Of a DNA stretch of 64,000 nucleotides, positions 1 through 9,173 are shown in pieces. Position 1 is the stretch's first letter. The number at the start of each line of letters is the position of its first letter. This stretch comes from Shinella sp. SUS2 (GTDB lineage Bacteria; Pseudomonadota; Alphaproteobacteria; Rhizobiales; Rhizobiaceae): assembly GCF_001262505.1 (NCBI RefSeq), contig NZ_KQ410728.1, positions 62,001 through 126,000 on the forward strand, in the 5' to 3' direction. A program made the translations under genes and the position numbers. The notes beneath the pieces were generated by a model. It searched no databases, was not told the origin of the DNA, and saw nothing but the letters and a program-made list of their open reading frames with translations.

Positions 1-836
1 TGATCACCCGCGGCGCGGAGCGGCTGGCTTCCGCCTTCCTCGTCTTCGGCACGCTCGCCTTCGGCGGCGCGATCGCCCTCGTCGGCCAGATGTATCATCT
101 TTCCGGCGATACGTTCCAGGCGATGCTCGTCTGGTTCTCAGGGGCGGTCGTGGCTGCCGCGCTCTTCCGCTCGGGTGCGGTCACGGCCATTGCCGGTGTC
201 CTTGCCTTCGTCGTTTCCGGCGCCGACTGGACGTCGTCCTACAATGTCGACGAGACGGTGCTGCTCTGGCTGATGCCGTTGATGGCGGTCATCGTCATCC
301 TCTTGGTGCGCTATACCGGCGCGGCGCGGGTGCGGCATCTCGCCTATCTGCTGCTCGTCGCCTGGCTTGCCTTCATCTATAGCGAATACGAGACGCCCGA
401 GACCGCCATCGCGATCGCCGGCTTCGGCGCGATCGCCTATCTCCTCGCCGCCGTGCCACAATCGCCGCTGCATGCGTTTGCCCGCAGCGCCGGTGCTGCG
501 CCCGCCTTCTATTCCTATCTGGTGCTGGTGGTCGGCCTTCTCGTGCTGCATGCCGAATTCGACAATATGGCGAACCGCCTGTTCCTCGGCATCATCACGC
601 TCGCGGCCGCCATTGCCGGCATTGCGCTGTCCGGCAAGGAGAACGGCGCGGTGCGCTACCTCGGCTATGCGACCTTTGCCGCCGAGACGCTCTATCTGGC
701 CTCCGAAACGATCGGCTCGATCATCGGCACATCCGGCTTCTTCCTGGTGTCCGGCCTCGTGGTGGCGCTGATCGCCTGGGCGGTGATCGTGCTGGAGCGG
801 CGCTTTTCCAAGGCTGAAACGAAGGCGGAGGCCTGA
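1..836 (+). CDS. DUF2157/DUF4401-type integral membrane protein (5' truncated by window)
   Basis: The frame is open from base 3, upstream of the first in-window ATG at 90, so the gene begins before the window. The visible protein has repeated hydrophobic segments over its whole length and the GQMYHLSGD stretch (bases 87-113) typical of DUF2157 membrane proteins. It ends in a short charged tail. Only 3 bases separate it from the next gene, a GDYXXLXY protein. These two families commonly pair, so I infer an operon. No biochemical role is known for the family; the location is the inner membrane. Confidence 0.8.
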   Translation, partial: ITRGAERLASAFLVFGTLAFGGAIALVGQMYHLSGDTFQAMLVWFSGAVVAAALFRSGAVTAIAGVLAFVVSGADWTSSYNVDETVLLWLMPLMAVIVILLVRYTGAARVRHLAYLLLVAWLAFIYSEYETPETAIAIAGFGAIAYLLAAVPQSPLHAFARSAGAAPAFYSYLVLVVGLLVLHAEFDNMANRLFLGIITLAAAIAGIALSGKENGAVRYLGYATFAAETLYLASETIGSIIGTSGFFLVSGLVVALIAWAVIVLERRFSKAETKAEA

Positions 837-839
837 CCC

Positions 840-1430
840 ATGACCCTTTCCCGTTTTCTCCGCATGCCGCCGCTCGTCGCCGGTATCCTTGCCGCCGCGT
901 TGCAGACGGCCGTGCTCGGCTACATGGTCGAAAGCCGCGCGTCGATCCTGCGCAGCGGCGCCGATATCAAGCTGAAGACGCTGCCGGTCGATCCGCGTGA
1001 TCTCCTGCGCGGCGACTATGTTATCCTGTCCTACCCGATCTCGACCATCCCCAAGGCGATCGTCACCGGCGATGTGCCGAAGGCGAGCGGCCGTGTACGC
1101 CTCGCCGTGCGCTTGAAGCCCGGCGCGGACGGCCTGTGGACGGCGAACGAGGCGCGCTTCGGTGATCTTGCGCCGGAAGAGGGCAGCGTCATCCTGCGCA
1201 CGCTGCCCTTCGATTACTATTCCGCCGGCGACGGCAGCCTGCCCGACACCCTCTTCGTGAGCTATGGCCTCGAGCGCTATTATGTGCCGGAGGGCGAGGG
1301 CAGGGTGCTGGAGGATGCCCGCAACCTGGAGGAGCTGGAGGTGGAGGCCCGCGTCTCCGCGGACGGCACGCCGCAGATCGCCCGGCTGATCCTTCGCGGT
1401 GAGCCAATCTATGACGAACCGCTCTATTGA
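840..1430 (+). CDS. GDYXXLXY domain-containing protein
   Basis: 196 residues. An N-terminal hydrophobic segment (about residues 9-28) suggests a membrane anchor with the rest outside the cytoplasm. The family signature is seen as LLRGDYVILSY near residues 57-67. It starts 3 bases after the stop of the DUF2157-type gene, consistent with translation from the same message. Function of the family is unknown; partnership with DUF2157 membrane proteins is the main clue. Start chosen at ATG 840 because it directly precedes the anchor segment. Confidence 0.85.
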   Translation: MTLSRFLRMPPLVAGILAAALQTAVLGYMVESRASILRSGADIKLKTLPVDPRDLLRGDYVILSYPISTIPKAIVTGDVPKASGRVRLAVRLKPGADGLWTANEARFGDLAPEEGSVILRTLPFDYYSAGDGSLPDTLFVSYGLERYYVPEGEGRVLEDARNLEELEVEARVSADGTPQIARLILRGEPIYDEPLY

Positions 1431-1556
1431 TGGGAGTGCCCGGAAGCTCCCGCATTTTTCCTTTGATCCTCCGGAAACGGGTGATATAGAGACGCCGCGC
1501 TCGGAAGGCGCCACGGTGCGCAGCTGCGCTGCCCGTGGCAAAGCGGTTTCTGAGAC

Positions 1557-1641
<85 letters not shown>

Positions 1642-1690
1642 GAGCCACCAAACGCGGAGACAGGAGGTTTCCGCGTGACGTGGAGCACAG

Positions 1691-1734
1691 CGACACAATT
1701 CCTTAGATCGACAGCGATTTAAGGAATTGTGTCG
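1691..1734. repeat. Perfect 15-bp inverted repeat, 14-base loop
   Basis: Left arm 1691-1705 (CGACACAATTCCTTA) is exactly complementary to right arm 1720-1734. It lies between tRNA-Leu and tig. There is no T-tract after either arm, so it is not a typical Rho-independent terminator. It may form a cruciform, bind a dimeric protein, or be a palindromic repeat element. Confidence 0.7.
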
Positions 1735-1748
1735 TAGATTCTAGAGTG

Positions 1749-1792
1749 CGACAGCGTCCTTTGCGCGCCGTAAATGGCGCGCGGCGCTGTCG
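1749..1792. repeat. Nested palindromic intergenic repeat (rhizobial type)
   Basis: Outer arms CGACAGCG (1749-1756) and CGCTGTCG (1785-1792) enclose inner arms GCGCGCC (1763-1769) and GGCGCGC (1776-1782) with loop GTAAAT. The layout and core resemble the palindromic repeats common between rhizobial genes; that family link is from memory and not checked by search. Confidence 0.65.
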
Positions 1793-1922
1793 AGAGCGCC
1801 ATTTTGCTTGCCAAAAGGCCACCGAATTCAGTAAAGCCACTGCCGGCAAATGGACCGGCGGGGTGCTCGCCATAACCGGCAGGCCGGTTTGAGCATCGCC
1901 AACTCGAAATGAAGGTTTGAAC

Positions 1923-3398
1923 ATGCAGGTTATCGAAACGCTCGCTGAAGGGCTGAAGCGCGAAATCAAGGTCGTCATCCCGGCCAAGGACATGGAAGCT
2001 CAGATGAACGAGCGTCTTGAAGACGCCAAGGGCCGTGTCCGCATCAACGGCTTCCGTCCGGGCAAGGTGCCCTTCGCGCATCTCAAGAAGATGTACGGCA
2101 AGTCCATCATGGCCGAACTCGTCAACGAGATCGTCCGCGACCGTCCGTCGGCCATCCTTTCCGAGCGCGGCGAAAAGTCTGCGACGCAGCCGGAAATCGC
2201 GATGACCGAAGACCAGGCTGAAGCGGAGAAGATCCTCGCCGGTCAGGCCGATTTCGAATTCACGCTGTCCTATGAAGTGATCCCGGCAATCGCCCTGAAG
2301 GACAATTCCGGCATCGCCGTTACGCGCGAAGTCGTCGAGGTCGACGCGTCCGAGGTTGACGAGCAGATCCTCAAGATCGCCGAAAGCGCCCGCACCTACG
2401 AGACCAAGAAGGGCAAGGCCGCCAATGGCGACCGCGTCACGATCGACTATCTCGGCAAGGTCGACGGCGAAGCCTTCGACGGCGGCAAGGACGAGGACGC
2501 AGAACTCGTTCTCGGCTCCAACCGCTTCATCCCCGGCTTCGAAGAGCAGCTCGTCGGCCTGAAGGCTGGCGAAGAGAAGGTCATCACGGTCACCTTCCCG
2601 GCCGACTACCCGGCCGCAAACCTCGCCGGCAAGGAAGCCACCTTCGACATCAAGGTCAAGGATGTCGCCGCTCCCGCCGACGTCGAGATCAACGACGACC
2701 TCGCCAAGACGCTCGGCCTCGAATCGGCCGACAAGCTGCGCGAAATCGTTCGCGGCCAGATCGAAAGCCAGTATGGCTCGGTCACCCGCCAGAAGGTCAA
2801 GCGTCAGATCCTCGACCAGCTCGACGAGATGTACAAGTTCGATACGCCGGAACGTCTGGTCGAAGCCGAATTTGAAAACATCTGGCGCCAGATCAACACG
2901 GACCTCCAGCAGTCCGGCAAGACCTTCGCTGACGAAGACACGACGGAAGAGGCTGCCCGCGAAGAATACCGCAAGCTTGCCGAACGCCGCGTCCGCCTCG
3001 GCCTCGTTCTCTCGGAAATCGGTGAAAAGGCCGGCGTCCAGGTCAGCGACGAGGAAATGCAGCAGTCGCTTTACCAGCAGCTCCGCCAGTTCCCGGGCCA
3101 GGAAAAGCAGATCCTCGAATACTTCCAGAAGACCCCGGGCGCCGCCGCTTCGCTGCGCGCGCCGATCTTCGAAGAGAAGGTCGTTGATCACCTGCTCGGC
3201 GAGATCAAGGTGACGGACAAGACCGTCTCCAAGGACGAGCTGATGGCAGACGACGAAGAGGGTTCCGAAAAGGAAACCAAGAAGGCTGCGCCGAAGAAGA
3301 AGGCTGCTGCCAAGGCCGACGCTGCGGAAGGCGAAGACGCCGCTCCGAAGAAGAAGGCCCCGGCCAAGAAGAAGGCCGCTGAAGGCGAGGCCGAATAA
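1923..3398 (+). CDS. tig: Trigger factor (ribosome-associated chaperone / PPIase)
   Basis: Binds the ribosome exit tunnel and folds nascent proteins. 491 residues. The N-terminal ribosome-binding domain carries the signature GFRPGKVP at residues 43-50, followed by an FKBP-type PPIase domain (about 160-250) and a helical C-domain. The last ~50 residues are a Lys/Ala/Glu tail with KKK runs, longer than in E. coli (432 aa). ATG 1923 is preceded by GAAGG about 8 bases away; a TTG at 1917 is in frame but less well placed. A strong terminator follows. Confidence 0.97.
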   Translation: MQVIETLAEGLKREIKVVIPAKDMEAQMNERLEDAKGRVRINGFRPGKVPFAHLKKMYGKSIMAELVNEIVRDRPSAILSERGEKSATQPEIAMTEDQAEAEKILAGQADFEFTLSYEVIPAIALKDNSGIAVTREVVEVDASEVDEQILKIAESARTYETKKGKAANGDRVTIDYLGKVDGEAFDGGKDEDAELVLGSNRFIPGFEEQLVGLKAGEEKVITVTFPADYPAANLAGKEATFDIKVKDVAAPADVEINDDLAKTLGLESADKLREIVRGQIESQYGSVTRQKVKRQILDQLDEMYKFDTPERLVEAEFENIWRQINTDLQQSGKTFADEDTTEEAAREEYRKLAERRVRLGLVLSEIGEKAGVQVSDEEMQQSLYQQLRQFPGQEKQILEYFQKTPGAAASLRAPIFEEKVVDHLLGEIKVTDKTVSKDELMADDEEGSEKETKKAAPKKKAAAKADAAEGEDAAPKKKAPAKKKAAEGEAE

Positions 3399-3438
3399 TT
3401 TGGGATAGGGCCACGACGGCCTGATCTGACACTGTTCG

Positions 3439-3470
3439 TCGCCCGCGGCTCTGGCCGCGGGCGATTTTTT
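3439..3470 (+). terminator. Rho-independent terminator of tig
   Basis: An 11-bp perfect GC-rich stem (3439-3449 with 3454-3464), loop TCTG, then six T. It overlaps the stop codon region of the convergent minus-strand gene ending at 3469. Confidence 0.92.
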
Positions 3471-4149
3471 ATGCGTTCTCGATGGATGCGAGCAGCGGCC
3501 AGCCGGAAAGAACCGCAGAAGCGGGCATATCGATGAAGCCCGACCGCACCTGATCGGGATCTCGCTCATGGCAAAGCCGTGCCAGCCGGTAGCCGAGGGT
3601 GTAGCCGGCCCAGCGTGGCACCGCACCGGCCCCGAAGAACCATTCGGCATGGTCATAATAGGGATTTTCGAGTTCCGTGTTCGCCTGGGCGAGGGTGCTG
3701 GGAAGCTGCTCATGATCGAGCGCCGCGGTCCAGGGCGGTGGAGCAAGGCCGGTCAGCATCTCGGCAAAGGCATCTGCCAATCCTTCCGACGTGATCGCCT
3801 CGCCGAGTGTTTCCCCATAGCCGCAGGCGTTCCAGCGCATGGCGTGGTGCAGCTCATGCGCCAGCATCTGCTGGAAAACCCCGCCAGCGACATGCGCTTC
3901 GAAGGCTGGGTTGTCCGGTGCCAGACTGATCGTCACGAGGCCACGCCGGAAGCAGGACCCGCCCATCGCCATTTCCGGGATCGTGCCCTCGGGAAAGTTC
4001 TGTACGAGAATATCCACCGGATGGCGGCAGAGATCGGCGGGCACGCGGGCGGCTATCCGTCTGCCGATGTCGATCGTCTGTAAGCGAAGCGTATCGCGCC
4101 AGGCGGAAAGAGAGCCCTCCGCCTCCAGCAAATGAAGTGTCAGGTTCAT
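3469..4149 (-). CDS. DUF2268-like putative zinc-dependent protease
   Basis: 226 residues with a zinc-metallopeptidase helix HELHH at residues 98-102 (HExxH) and a downstream SEGLADAF motif whose Glu would be the third ligand. The surrounding pattern resembles DUF2268 (predicted Zn-dependent proteases). No signal peptide is seen, so it is likely cytoplasmic. Substrate unknown. It converges on tig and is separated by 69 bases from the EEP-family gene upstream, possibly co-transcribed. Confidence 0.75.
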   Translation of the reverse strand: MNLTLHLLEAEGSLSAWRDTLRLQTIDIGRRIAARVPADLCRHPVDILVQNFPEGTIPEMAMGGSCFRRGLVTISLAPDNPAFEAHVAGGVFQQMLAHELHHAMRWNACGYGETLGEAITSEGLADAFAEMLTGLAPPPWTAALDHEQLPSTLAQANTELENPYYDHAEWFFGAGAVPRWAGYTLGYRLARLCHERDPDQVRSGFIDMPASAVLSGWPLLASIENA

Positions 4150-4218
4150 GCCGTCTCCCCGCTCATGCCATGCGGTGCAATGTTTGCAGAAGGAAGGGGA
4201 CGCGGAAAGAGAAAACTG

Positions 4219-5064
4219 TCAGTGGCGCGGCGCTCGTTCCGCGTGCGTGGAGGACGCGCCCTGGCCGAGCGTCAGAAGCAGTGCCCGGTGATCCGACACT
4301 TCCGGTGATTCGACGACGGCAAATCCGGCGACTGGCACCGTCGCATTCACCAGCATGTAGTCGGCGTAGCGGCCGGGTTTCGTGTAGTGCGACGTCCGCG
4401 TGTCCGTGAAGCCACGGGTCGTGACGAGATCGGCCAGACCGAGGCGGGAGAGGGCCCCAAACGTCCTGCTCTCCGGCAGAAGGTTGAGGTCGCCACAGAG
4501 GACGAGGCCTTCGTCCGGGCGGTGCAAACGCTGGACAAGGGCGATCAGGGCGCCGGCCTGCGCGTCACGCTCCGGGGTGTCGCCCTTGCCGTCGACGGTC
4601 CGCAGGCCGTGGAGCTGCACGACGGTGAGTGCGCGGTCCGCGGCATAGTCGTAGAGGCGCAAGGCGTGGGCATTGCGGGGACGCGGATGCGGGCCGAAAG
4701 CGTGCGGGGAGAACGCGCCGTGCACGAAATCGAGCGCCTGGCCGATCACGGAGACATCTTGCCGGACGAAGGTGGCGAGGCCGAATTCCTGCCAGCAGGG
4801 ATGGGCGCCGTCCATCAGCTCGCCGCGCATGGCCGGCGCGAAGAAACCGTCATGGCCGGGCAGGGCGGCGGCGATGTCGCGGTAGAGATTGGCGCGCTGC
4901 TGGAGTTCCACTGCGCCGTCGCGATAGGTCAGAAAGGCCGAGCGCGCGGCGATGGCGCGCGGCACCTCCTGCAGGCAATAGACGTCGGCATCGACATCCG
5001 CGAGATAGGCAAGGAGCGGCGCATGCAGCATCCCGCCCCAGACGTTCAGCGACAGGATCTTCAC
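4219..5064 (-). CDS. Endonuclease/exonuclease/phosphatase (EEP) family protein
   Basis: 281 residues. EEP-fold motifs appear in order: LSLNVWGG near the N-terminus, LQEVPR (catalytic Glu) near 32, LCGDLNLLPES (Asp/Asn) near 190, YADYMLVN and the C-terminal VSDHRALLL (Asp-His). This is a metal-dependent phosphodiesterase fold; substrates range from DNA to lipids and cannot be told from sequence. No signal peptide. The start codon appears to be GTG at 5064. Confidence 0.85.
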   Translation of the reverse strand: MKILSLNVWGGMLHAPLLAYLADVDADVYCLQEVPRAIAARSAFLTYRDGAVELQQRANLYRDIAAALPGHDGFFAPAMRGELMDGAHPCWQEFGLATFVRQDVSVIGQALDFVHGAFSPHAFGPHPRPRNAHALRLYDYAADRALTVVQLHGLRTVDGKGDTPERDAQAGALIALVQRLHRPDEGLVLCGDLNLLPESRTFGALSRLGLADLVTTRGFTDTRTSHYTKPGRYADYMLVNATVPVAGFAVVESPEVSDHRALLLTLGQGASSTHAERAPRH

Positions 5065-5154
5065 GCGCGCTCCTCCTCCCGCGTGTTTTGCGATTCTGGG
5101 CGCAACTGGCCTGTCCGCTCGGTGGTCAGACCTGCCTTGTTCGCCTGCGAAAGA

Positions 5155-6561
5155 TCAACCAGCCTGCGACAGGTCGCCCATGCGGTTCCAGGCGTCGAGG
5201 CCGGCGATCTTGTAGGCTTCGGCGAGGGTCGGATAGTTGAAGGTGTTCTCGACGAAATATTCGACGGTGCCTTTCAGGTTGAGCACAGCCTGGCCGATAT
5301 GGACGAGCTCCGTCGCGCCTTCGCCAACGATGTGAACGCCGAGCAGGCGGCGCGTCTTCAGCGAGAAGATCATCTTCAAGAGACCGGAATTGAGTCCCAT
5401 GATATGGCCGCGCGAGGTCTCGCGGAAACGGGCCATGCCGCATTCATAGGGAATGCCGCGCTCCTTCACCTCTTCCTCGGTGAGGCCGCAGGTGGAGATT
5501 TCCGGCACGGCATAGATCCCGTAGGGGAAATATTTCGGCGGCTCCTTGGCGATGGCGCCGACGGCGACACGGGCGGCGATGCGGCCCTGTTCCATGGAGG
5601 TCGAGGCGAGCGACGGGAAGCCGACGACGTCGCCGGCGGCGTAGATATGCGGCACGTCGGTCTGGAAAGTTTCCGGGTTCACGCTGAGGCGGCCGCGCGA
5701 ATCGGCCGTCAGGCCGGCAGCCGGCAGGTTGAGGCTGTCGGTCGCGCCGACGCGTCCGGCGGCATAGAGCACCATGTCGCAGGTGACGCGGCGGCCGTTG
5801 TCCAGCGTGATCTCGCACTTGCCGTTGTCGAGCTTTTCCACCTTGTCGGCCTTCTGGCCGAGGATGAGCTTCATGTTGCGGTCGCGCAGATCGTGGATGA
5901 ACTCTTCGACGATTTCCCTGTCGATGAAATCGAGGATCGTCGGCTTCGGGTCGATGACGGTGACCTGCGTGTCGAGCGCGGAGAAGATCGTGGCATATTC
6001 GATGCCGATGACGCCCGCGCCGATGACGGCCATGGAGCGCGGCAATTCCTTGATGTCGAGCAATTCGTCACTGTCGAGAACGCTGACGCCGTCGAAGGGG
6101 ATGCTCTCGGGACGGTACGGCTTCGTGCCGACGGCCAGCATGATGCTCTTGGCCTGGACGTGGATGGTCTCGCCGTCGTCCTTGGCGATCTCCATCGTAT
6201 CCGCCGTCACGAACTTCGCCTTGCCGCGGATGTGCTGCACGCGGTTGCGGGCGAACTGGTGCTCCAGAACCTCCACCTCATGATCAAGCGTGATCAGCAG
6301 GCGGCGGCGCAGGTCGTCCGCGCTGATCTCCTGCTTGACGCGGTAGGCGCGGCCGTAGAAGCCGCGCTCGCGCCAGCCGGAGAGGTTCAGCGCCGTCTCG
6401 CGCAGCGTCTTGGAGGGAATCGTGCCGGTGTGCACCGAAACGCCGCCGACACGTTTTCCCTGTTCGATGACAAGGACCTTGCGTCCGAGCTTGGCTGCCT
6501 GGATGGCGCCGCGGCGGCCTGCGGGGCCGCTGCCCACGACGACGAGATCATATTCCTGCAT
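5155..6561 (-). CDS. sthA: Soluble (Si-specific) NAD(P)+ transhydrogenase
   Basis: Transfers hydride between NADPH and NAD+ in the cytoplasm; FAD flavoprotein. 468 residues. FAD site VVGSGPAGRR at residues 8-17. At the position of the redox disulfide of related dehydrogenases it has VSVHTGTIPSK (41-51), with no cysteine pair, which separates SthA from lipoamide dehydrogenase. A second nucleotide-binding GAGVIGIEYA follows, and a C-terminal dimerisation domain. I chose ATG 6561 over an upstream in-frame start at 6639 because the FAD domain begins there. Confidence 0.94.
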   Translation of the reverse strand: MQEYDLVVVGSGPAGRRGAIQAAKLGRKVLVIEQGKRVGGVSVHTGTIPSKTLRETALNLSGWRERGFYGRAYRVKQEISADDLRRRLLITLDHEVEVLEHQFARNRVQHIRGKAKFVTADTMEIAKDDGETIHVQAKSIMLAVGTKPYRPESIPFDGVSVLDSDELLDIKELPRSMAVIGAGVIGIEYATIFSALDTQVTVIDPKPTILDFIDREIVEEFIHDLRDRNMKLILGQKADKVEKLDNGKCEITLDNGRRVTCDMVLYAAGRVGATDSLNLPAAGLTADSRGRLSVNPETFQTDVPHIYAAGDVVGFPSLASTSMEQGRIAARVAVGAIAKEPPKYFPYGIYAVPEISTCGLTEEEVKERGIPYECGMARFRETSRGHIMGLNSGLLKMIFSLKTRRLLGVHIVGEGATELVHIGQAVLNLKGTVEYFVENTFNYPTLAEAYKIAGLDAWNRMGDLSQAG

Positions 6562-6744
6562 GTGAGATGGCCCCAGCCTTTTGCGGGAAGAATCATATTG
6601 CGACGCAGCAATTGTCTTCGCCGTGCAAGTTTTCGTCAATCGAATGTGGCAGCAAACCGTTTCAATCGGATGAAGGAACGCTCACCCGATTTCGTTGTTT
6701 TGTAACGCGATTCGGCGCTTCCCCGCAGGGTGCGCCCCTTGATT

Positions 6745-7575
6745 TCAGATCAGCCTCAGCCCCTTCAGGCTGGCATGCCCGTCCTTGCCGATGATGATGT
6801 GGTCATGCACCGTGATACCAAGCGGCCGAGCGGTCTCCACGATCGTCTTCGTCATATCGATGTCCGCCCGCGACGGCGTCGGGTCGCCGGACGGGTGGTT
6901 GTGGACGAGGATGATCGCCGTGGACGACAGTTCCAGTGCACGCCGCACCACCTCGCGCGGATAGACCGGCGTGTGGTCCACCGTGCCGTGGCCCTGCACC
7001 TCGTCGGCGATCAGCGTGTTGCGCTTGTCGAGGAAGAGGATGCGGAACTGCTCGCGCGGCTCGTGCGCCATGGCGGCGTGGCAATATTGGATGACCGAAG
7101 ACCAGGAGGCGAGCACGGTCTTGTTGCGGATCTCGCTCTTCAGCGTGCGCTGGGCGACGGCGGAGACGAGTTTCAGATCCAGCGCCACCGCCTCGCCGAT
7201 GCCCTTCACTTCCTGCAGCAGCGCCGGTGTGGCGCCGAAGACGCCGGCAAGCGTGCCGAACCGCTCGAGCAGGGCTTTTGCCACCGGTTTGGTGTCGCGC
7301 CGGGGGATGAGGCGAAAGAGGAGGAGTTCGAGGATCTCGTAATCGGCCAGCGCGCCGTCGCCGCTGTCGCGGAAGCGCAGGCGAAGCCGCTCGCGATGGC
7401 CGTGGTAGTGCTTGTCTTCGGCGGGGGGAATCGCCTTGGCGGGCGTCGTGCGGGCGGGGCGCTCGAAGAAGTGGCCCCGCTCGTCGAGGGTGTCGAAAAG
7501 ATCGTCGGCGGTCGTCGGATCGTTGCCCGTCTCGGCGGGGGAGGTCTTGTCCGTTCGGCCGCGCGATCCTGTCAT
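6745..7575 (-). CDS. radC: RadC family JAB/MPN-domain protein
   Basis: 276 residues. N-terminal helix-hairpin-helix region (about 75-130, with EVKGIGEA) and a C-terminal JAB domain with the JAMM signature [16 protein letters not shown] at 225-240. An unusually long charged N-terminal extension of about 50 residues precedes the core. The historical DNA-repair role of RadC is not well supported; the fold suggests a metal-dependent hydrolase. It lies 7 bases downstream of map on the same strand, so probably one transcript. Confidence 0.93.
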   Translation of the reverse strand: MTGSRGRTDKTSPAETGNDPTTADDLFDTLDERGHFFERPARTTPAKAIPPAEDKHYHGHRERLRLRFRDSGDGALADYEILELLLFRLIPRRDTKPVAKALLERFGTLAGVFGATPALLQEVKGIGEAVALDLKLVSAVAQRTLKSEIRNKTVLASWSSVIQYCHAAMAHEPREQFRILFLDKRNTLIADEVQGHGTVDHTPVYPREVVRRALELSSTAIILVHNHPSGDPTPSRADIDMTKTIVETARPLGITVHDHIIIGKDGHASLKGLRLI

Positions 7576-7582
7576 GGCGGCC

Positions 7583-8410
7583 TTAGGCGGAAAGGCCGGG
7601 GCGGTCGAGGCCGCCGGGCGAAAGCGTGAAGATCTCGCAGCCGTCGGCCGTGACGCCCACCGTGTGTTCGTACTGGGCGGAGAGCGAGCGGTCGCGTGTC
7701 ACCGCCGTCCAGCCGTCGGACAGCACCTTCACATGCGGCCGGCCGAGATTGATCATCGGCTCGATGGTGAAGATCATGCCTTCCCGCATTTCCGGCCCCT
7801 CGTTGGCGCGGCCGTAATGCAGGATGTTCGGTGCATCGTGGAAGAGGCGGCCGACGCCGTGGCCGCAGAAATCGCGCACCACCGAGCAGCGCTCGGCCTC
7901 CGCATGGGCCTGGATCGCCTCGCCGATGGCGCCGGTGCGCGCCCCGGGCCTGACGGCGGCGATGCCGCGCATCAGGCATTCATGCGTCACTTCAAGCAGG
8001 CGCTCGGCGGCGCGCTTGATCTCGCCGACCGGATACATGCGGCTCGAATCGCCATGCCAGCCATCGAGGATGAAGGTGACGTCGATATTGACGACGTCGC
8101 CCTCGCGCAGCGGCTTGTCGTTCGGAATGCCGTGACAGACGACGTGGTTGATCGAGGTGCAGCTCGACTTGGTGTAGCCGCGGTAGTTCAGCGTCGCGGG
8201 CAGGGCGCCGTGGTCCATGCCGAATTCGAACACGAAGCGGTCGATGGCGTCGGTCGCGACTCCGGGCTTGACCAGCGGATAGAGTGCATCGAGGCAGCGC
8301 GCTGTCAGCTGGCAGGCCTTGCGCATGCCGGCAAAGGCTTCTGCATCGTAGAGGCGGATCACGCCCGTGTTCTTCAGCGGCGCGGAGGACGCGTCGATAT
8401 AGGTCACCAT
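7583..8410 (-). CDS. map: Methionine aminopeptidase, type I
   Basis: Removes the initiator methionine from nascent proteins. 275 residues; the five metal ligands are visible in [14 protein letters not shown] (two Asp), GHGVG (His), FTIEP (Glu) and QYEHTVGVT (Glu). It has about 20 extra residues before the core relative to E. coli Map. It is followed after 7 bases by radC and preceded by sfsA. Confidence 0.96.
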   Translation of the reverse strand: MVTYIDASSAPLKNTGVIRLYDAEAFAGMRKACQLTARCLDALYPLVKPGVATDAIDRFVFEFGMDHGALPATLNYRGYTKSSCTSINHVVCHGIPNDKPLREGDVVNIDVTFILDGWHGDSSRMYPVGEIKRAAERLLEVTHECLMRGIAAVRPGARTGAIGEAIQAHAEAERCSVVRDFCGHGVGRLFHDAPNILHYGRANEGPEMREGMIFTIEPMINLGRPHVKVLSDGWTAVTRDRSLSAQYEHTVGVTADGCEIFTLSPGGLDRPGLSA

Positions 8411-8440
8411 GGTCGAACTCTCGCTAGTCTTTCCGCATGT

Positions 8441-9160
8441 TCATAAAACAGCCATACCGGGTTCGTCCATGGTGATCGATGCCACAGGCCGGATTTGCTG
8501 GGATGTAACGGCGCATTTGACCGCATAGGCCTCGACGCCGCGAGAAATCGCCCGGCGGAACCCGGCCGCATAGGCGGGGTCGAGATCGGCGCAGATGCGG
8601 AACCGCAAACAATCCTCCCGCTGGATGAGATAAAGCATGACCGCGCGGCAGCCGGCCTCGGCCATGTCGCCGAGTTCTTCGAGATGTTTTGCGCCGCGTT
8701 CGGTCACCGTGTCGGGGAATTCGGCAAGGCCGGCGGTGCGACGGAAATGCACGTTTTTCACCTCGACATAGGCAAGCGGCCGGTCCGGCCCGGAGAGCAG
8801 GATGTCGATGCGTGAGTTGCGGCCGTATTTCTTCTCCCGTTCAAGAACGGGATAGCTGCCGAGATCGGAAACGAGACCGGCGTGGATCGCTTCCTCCGCC
8901 AGCCGGTTCGGCAGGCCTGTATTGATGCCGACGACGGTGTCGTCGGCCTCCACCAGTTCCAGCCGGTGGCGGTGCTTGCGCGTCGGGCTGTCGCTCTCCG
9001 ACATCCAGATGCGCGAACCGGGCGCCGTCAGGCCGCGCATCGAGCCGGTGTTGGGGCAGGAGCCTGTTATCGCCGATCCATCGTCGAGGATGGCGTCGAA
9101 CAGGAAGCGCTTGTAGCGCTGCACGAGAGTGCCGGAAACGAGCGGTGGATCGAATTTCAT
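8441..9160 (-). CDS. sfsA: SfsA family DNA/RNA nuclease or regulator
   Basis: 239 residues from ATG 9160. Conserved features: LVQRYKRFL near the start (OB-like domain), CPNTGSM near 40, RIDILL (Asp) and AYVEVKNVH (Glu-x-Lys), matching the PD-(D/E)xK-like nuclease core proposed for SfsA. SfsA was first described as a sugar fermentation stimulation protein; its cellular role is uncertain. It sits between phaC and map with short gaps on the same strand. Confidence 0.93.
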   Translation of the reverse strand: MKFDPPLVSGTLVQRYKRFLFDAILDDGSAITGSCPNTGSMRGLTAPGSRIWMSESDSPTRKHRHRLELVEADDTVVGINTGLPNRLAEEAIHAGLVSDLGSYPVLEREKKYGRNSRIDILLSGPDRPLAYVEVKNVHFRRTAGLAEFPDTVTERGAKHLEELGDMAEAGCRAVMLYLIQREDCLRFRICADLDPAYAAGFRRAISRGVEAYAVKCAVTSQQIRPVASITMDEPGMAVL

Positions 9161-9173
9161 GGCGGTTCGGCGA

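Noticed and set aside
1719..3746. 675-codon minus-strand open frame
   Set aside because: Mirror of trigger factor; Leu/Phe/Asp-rich translation without domains.
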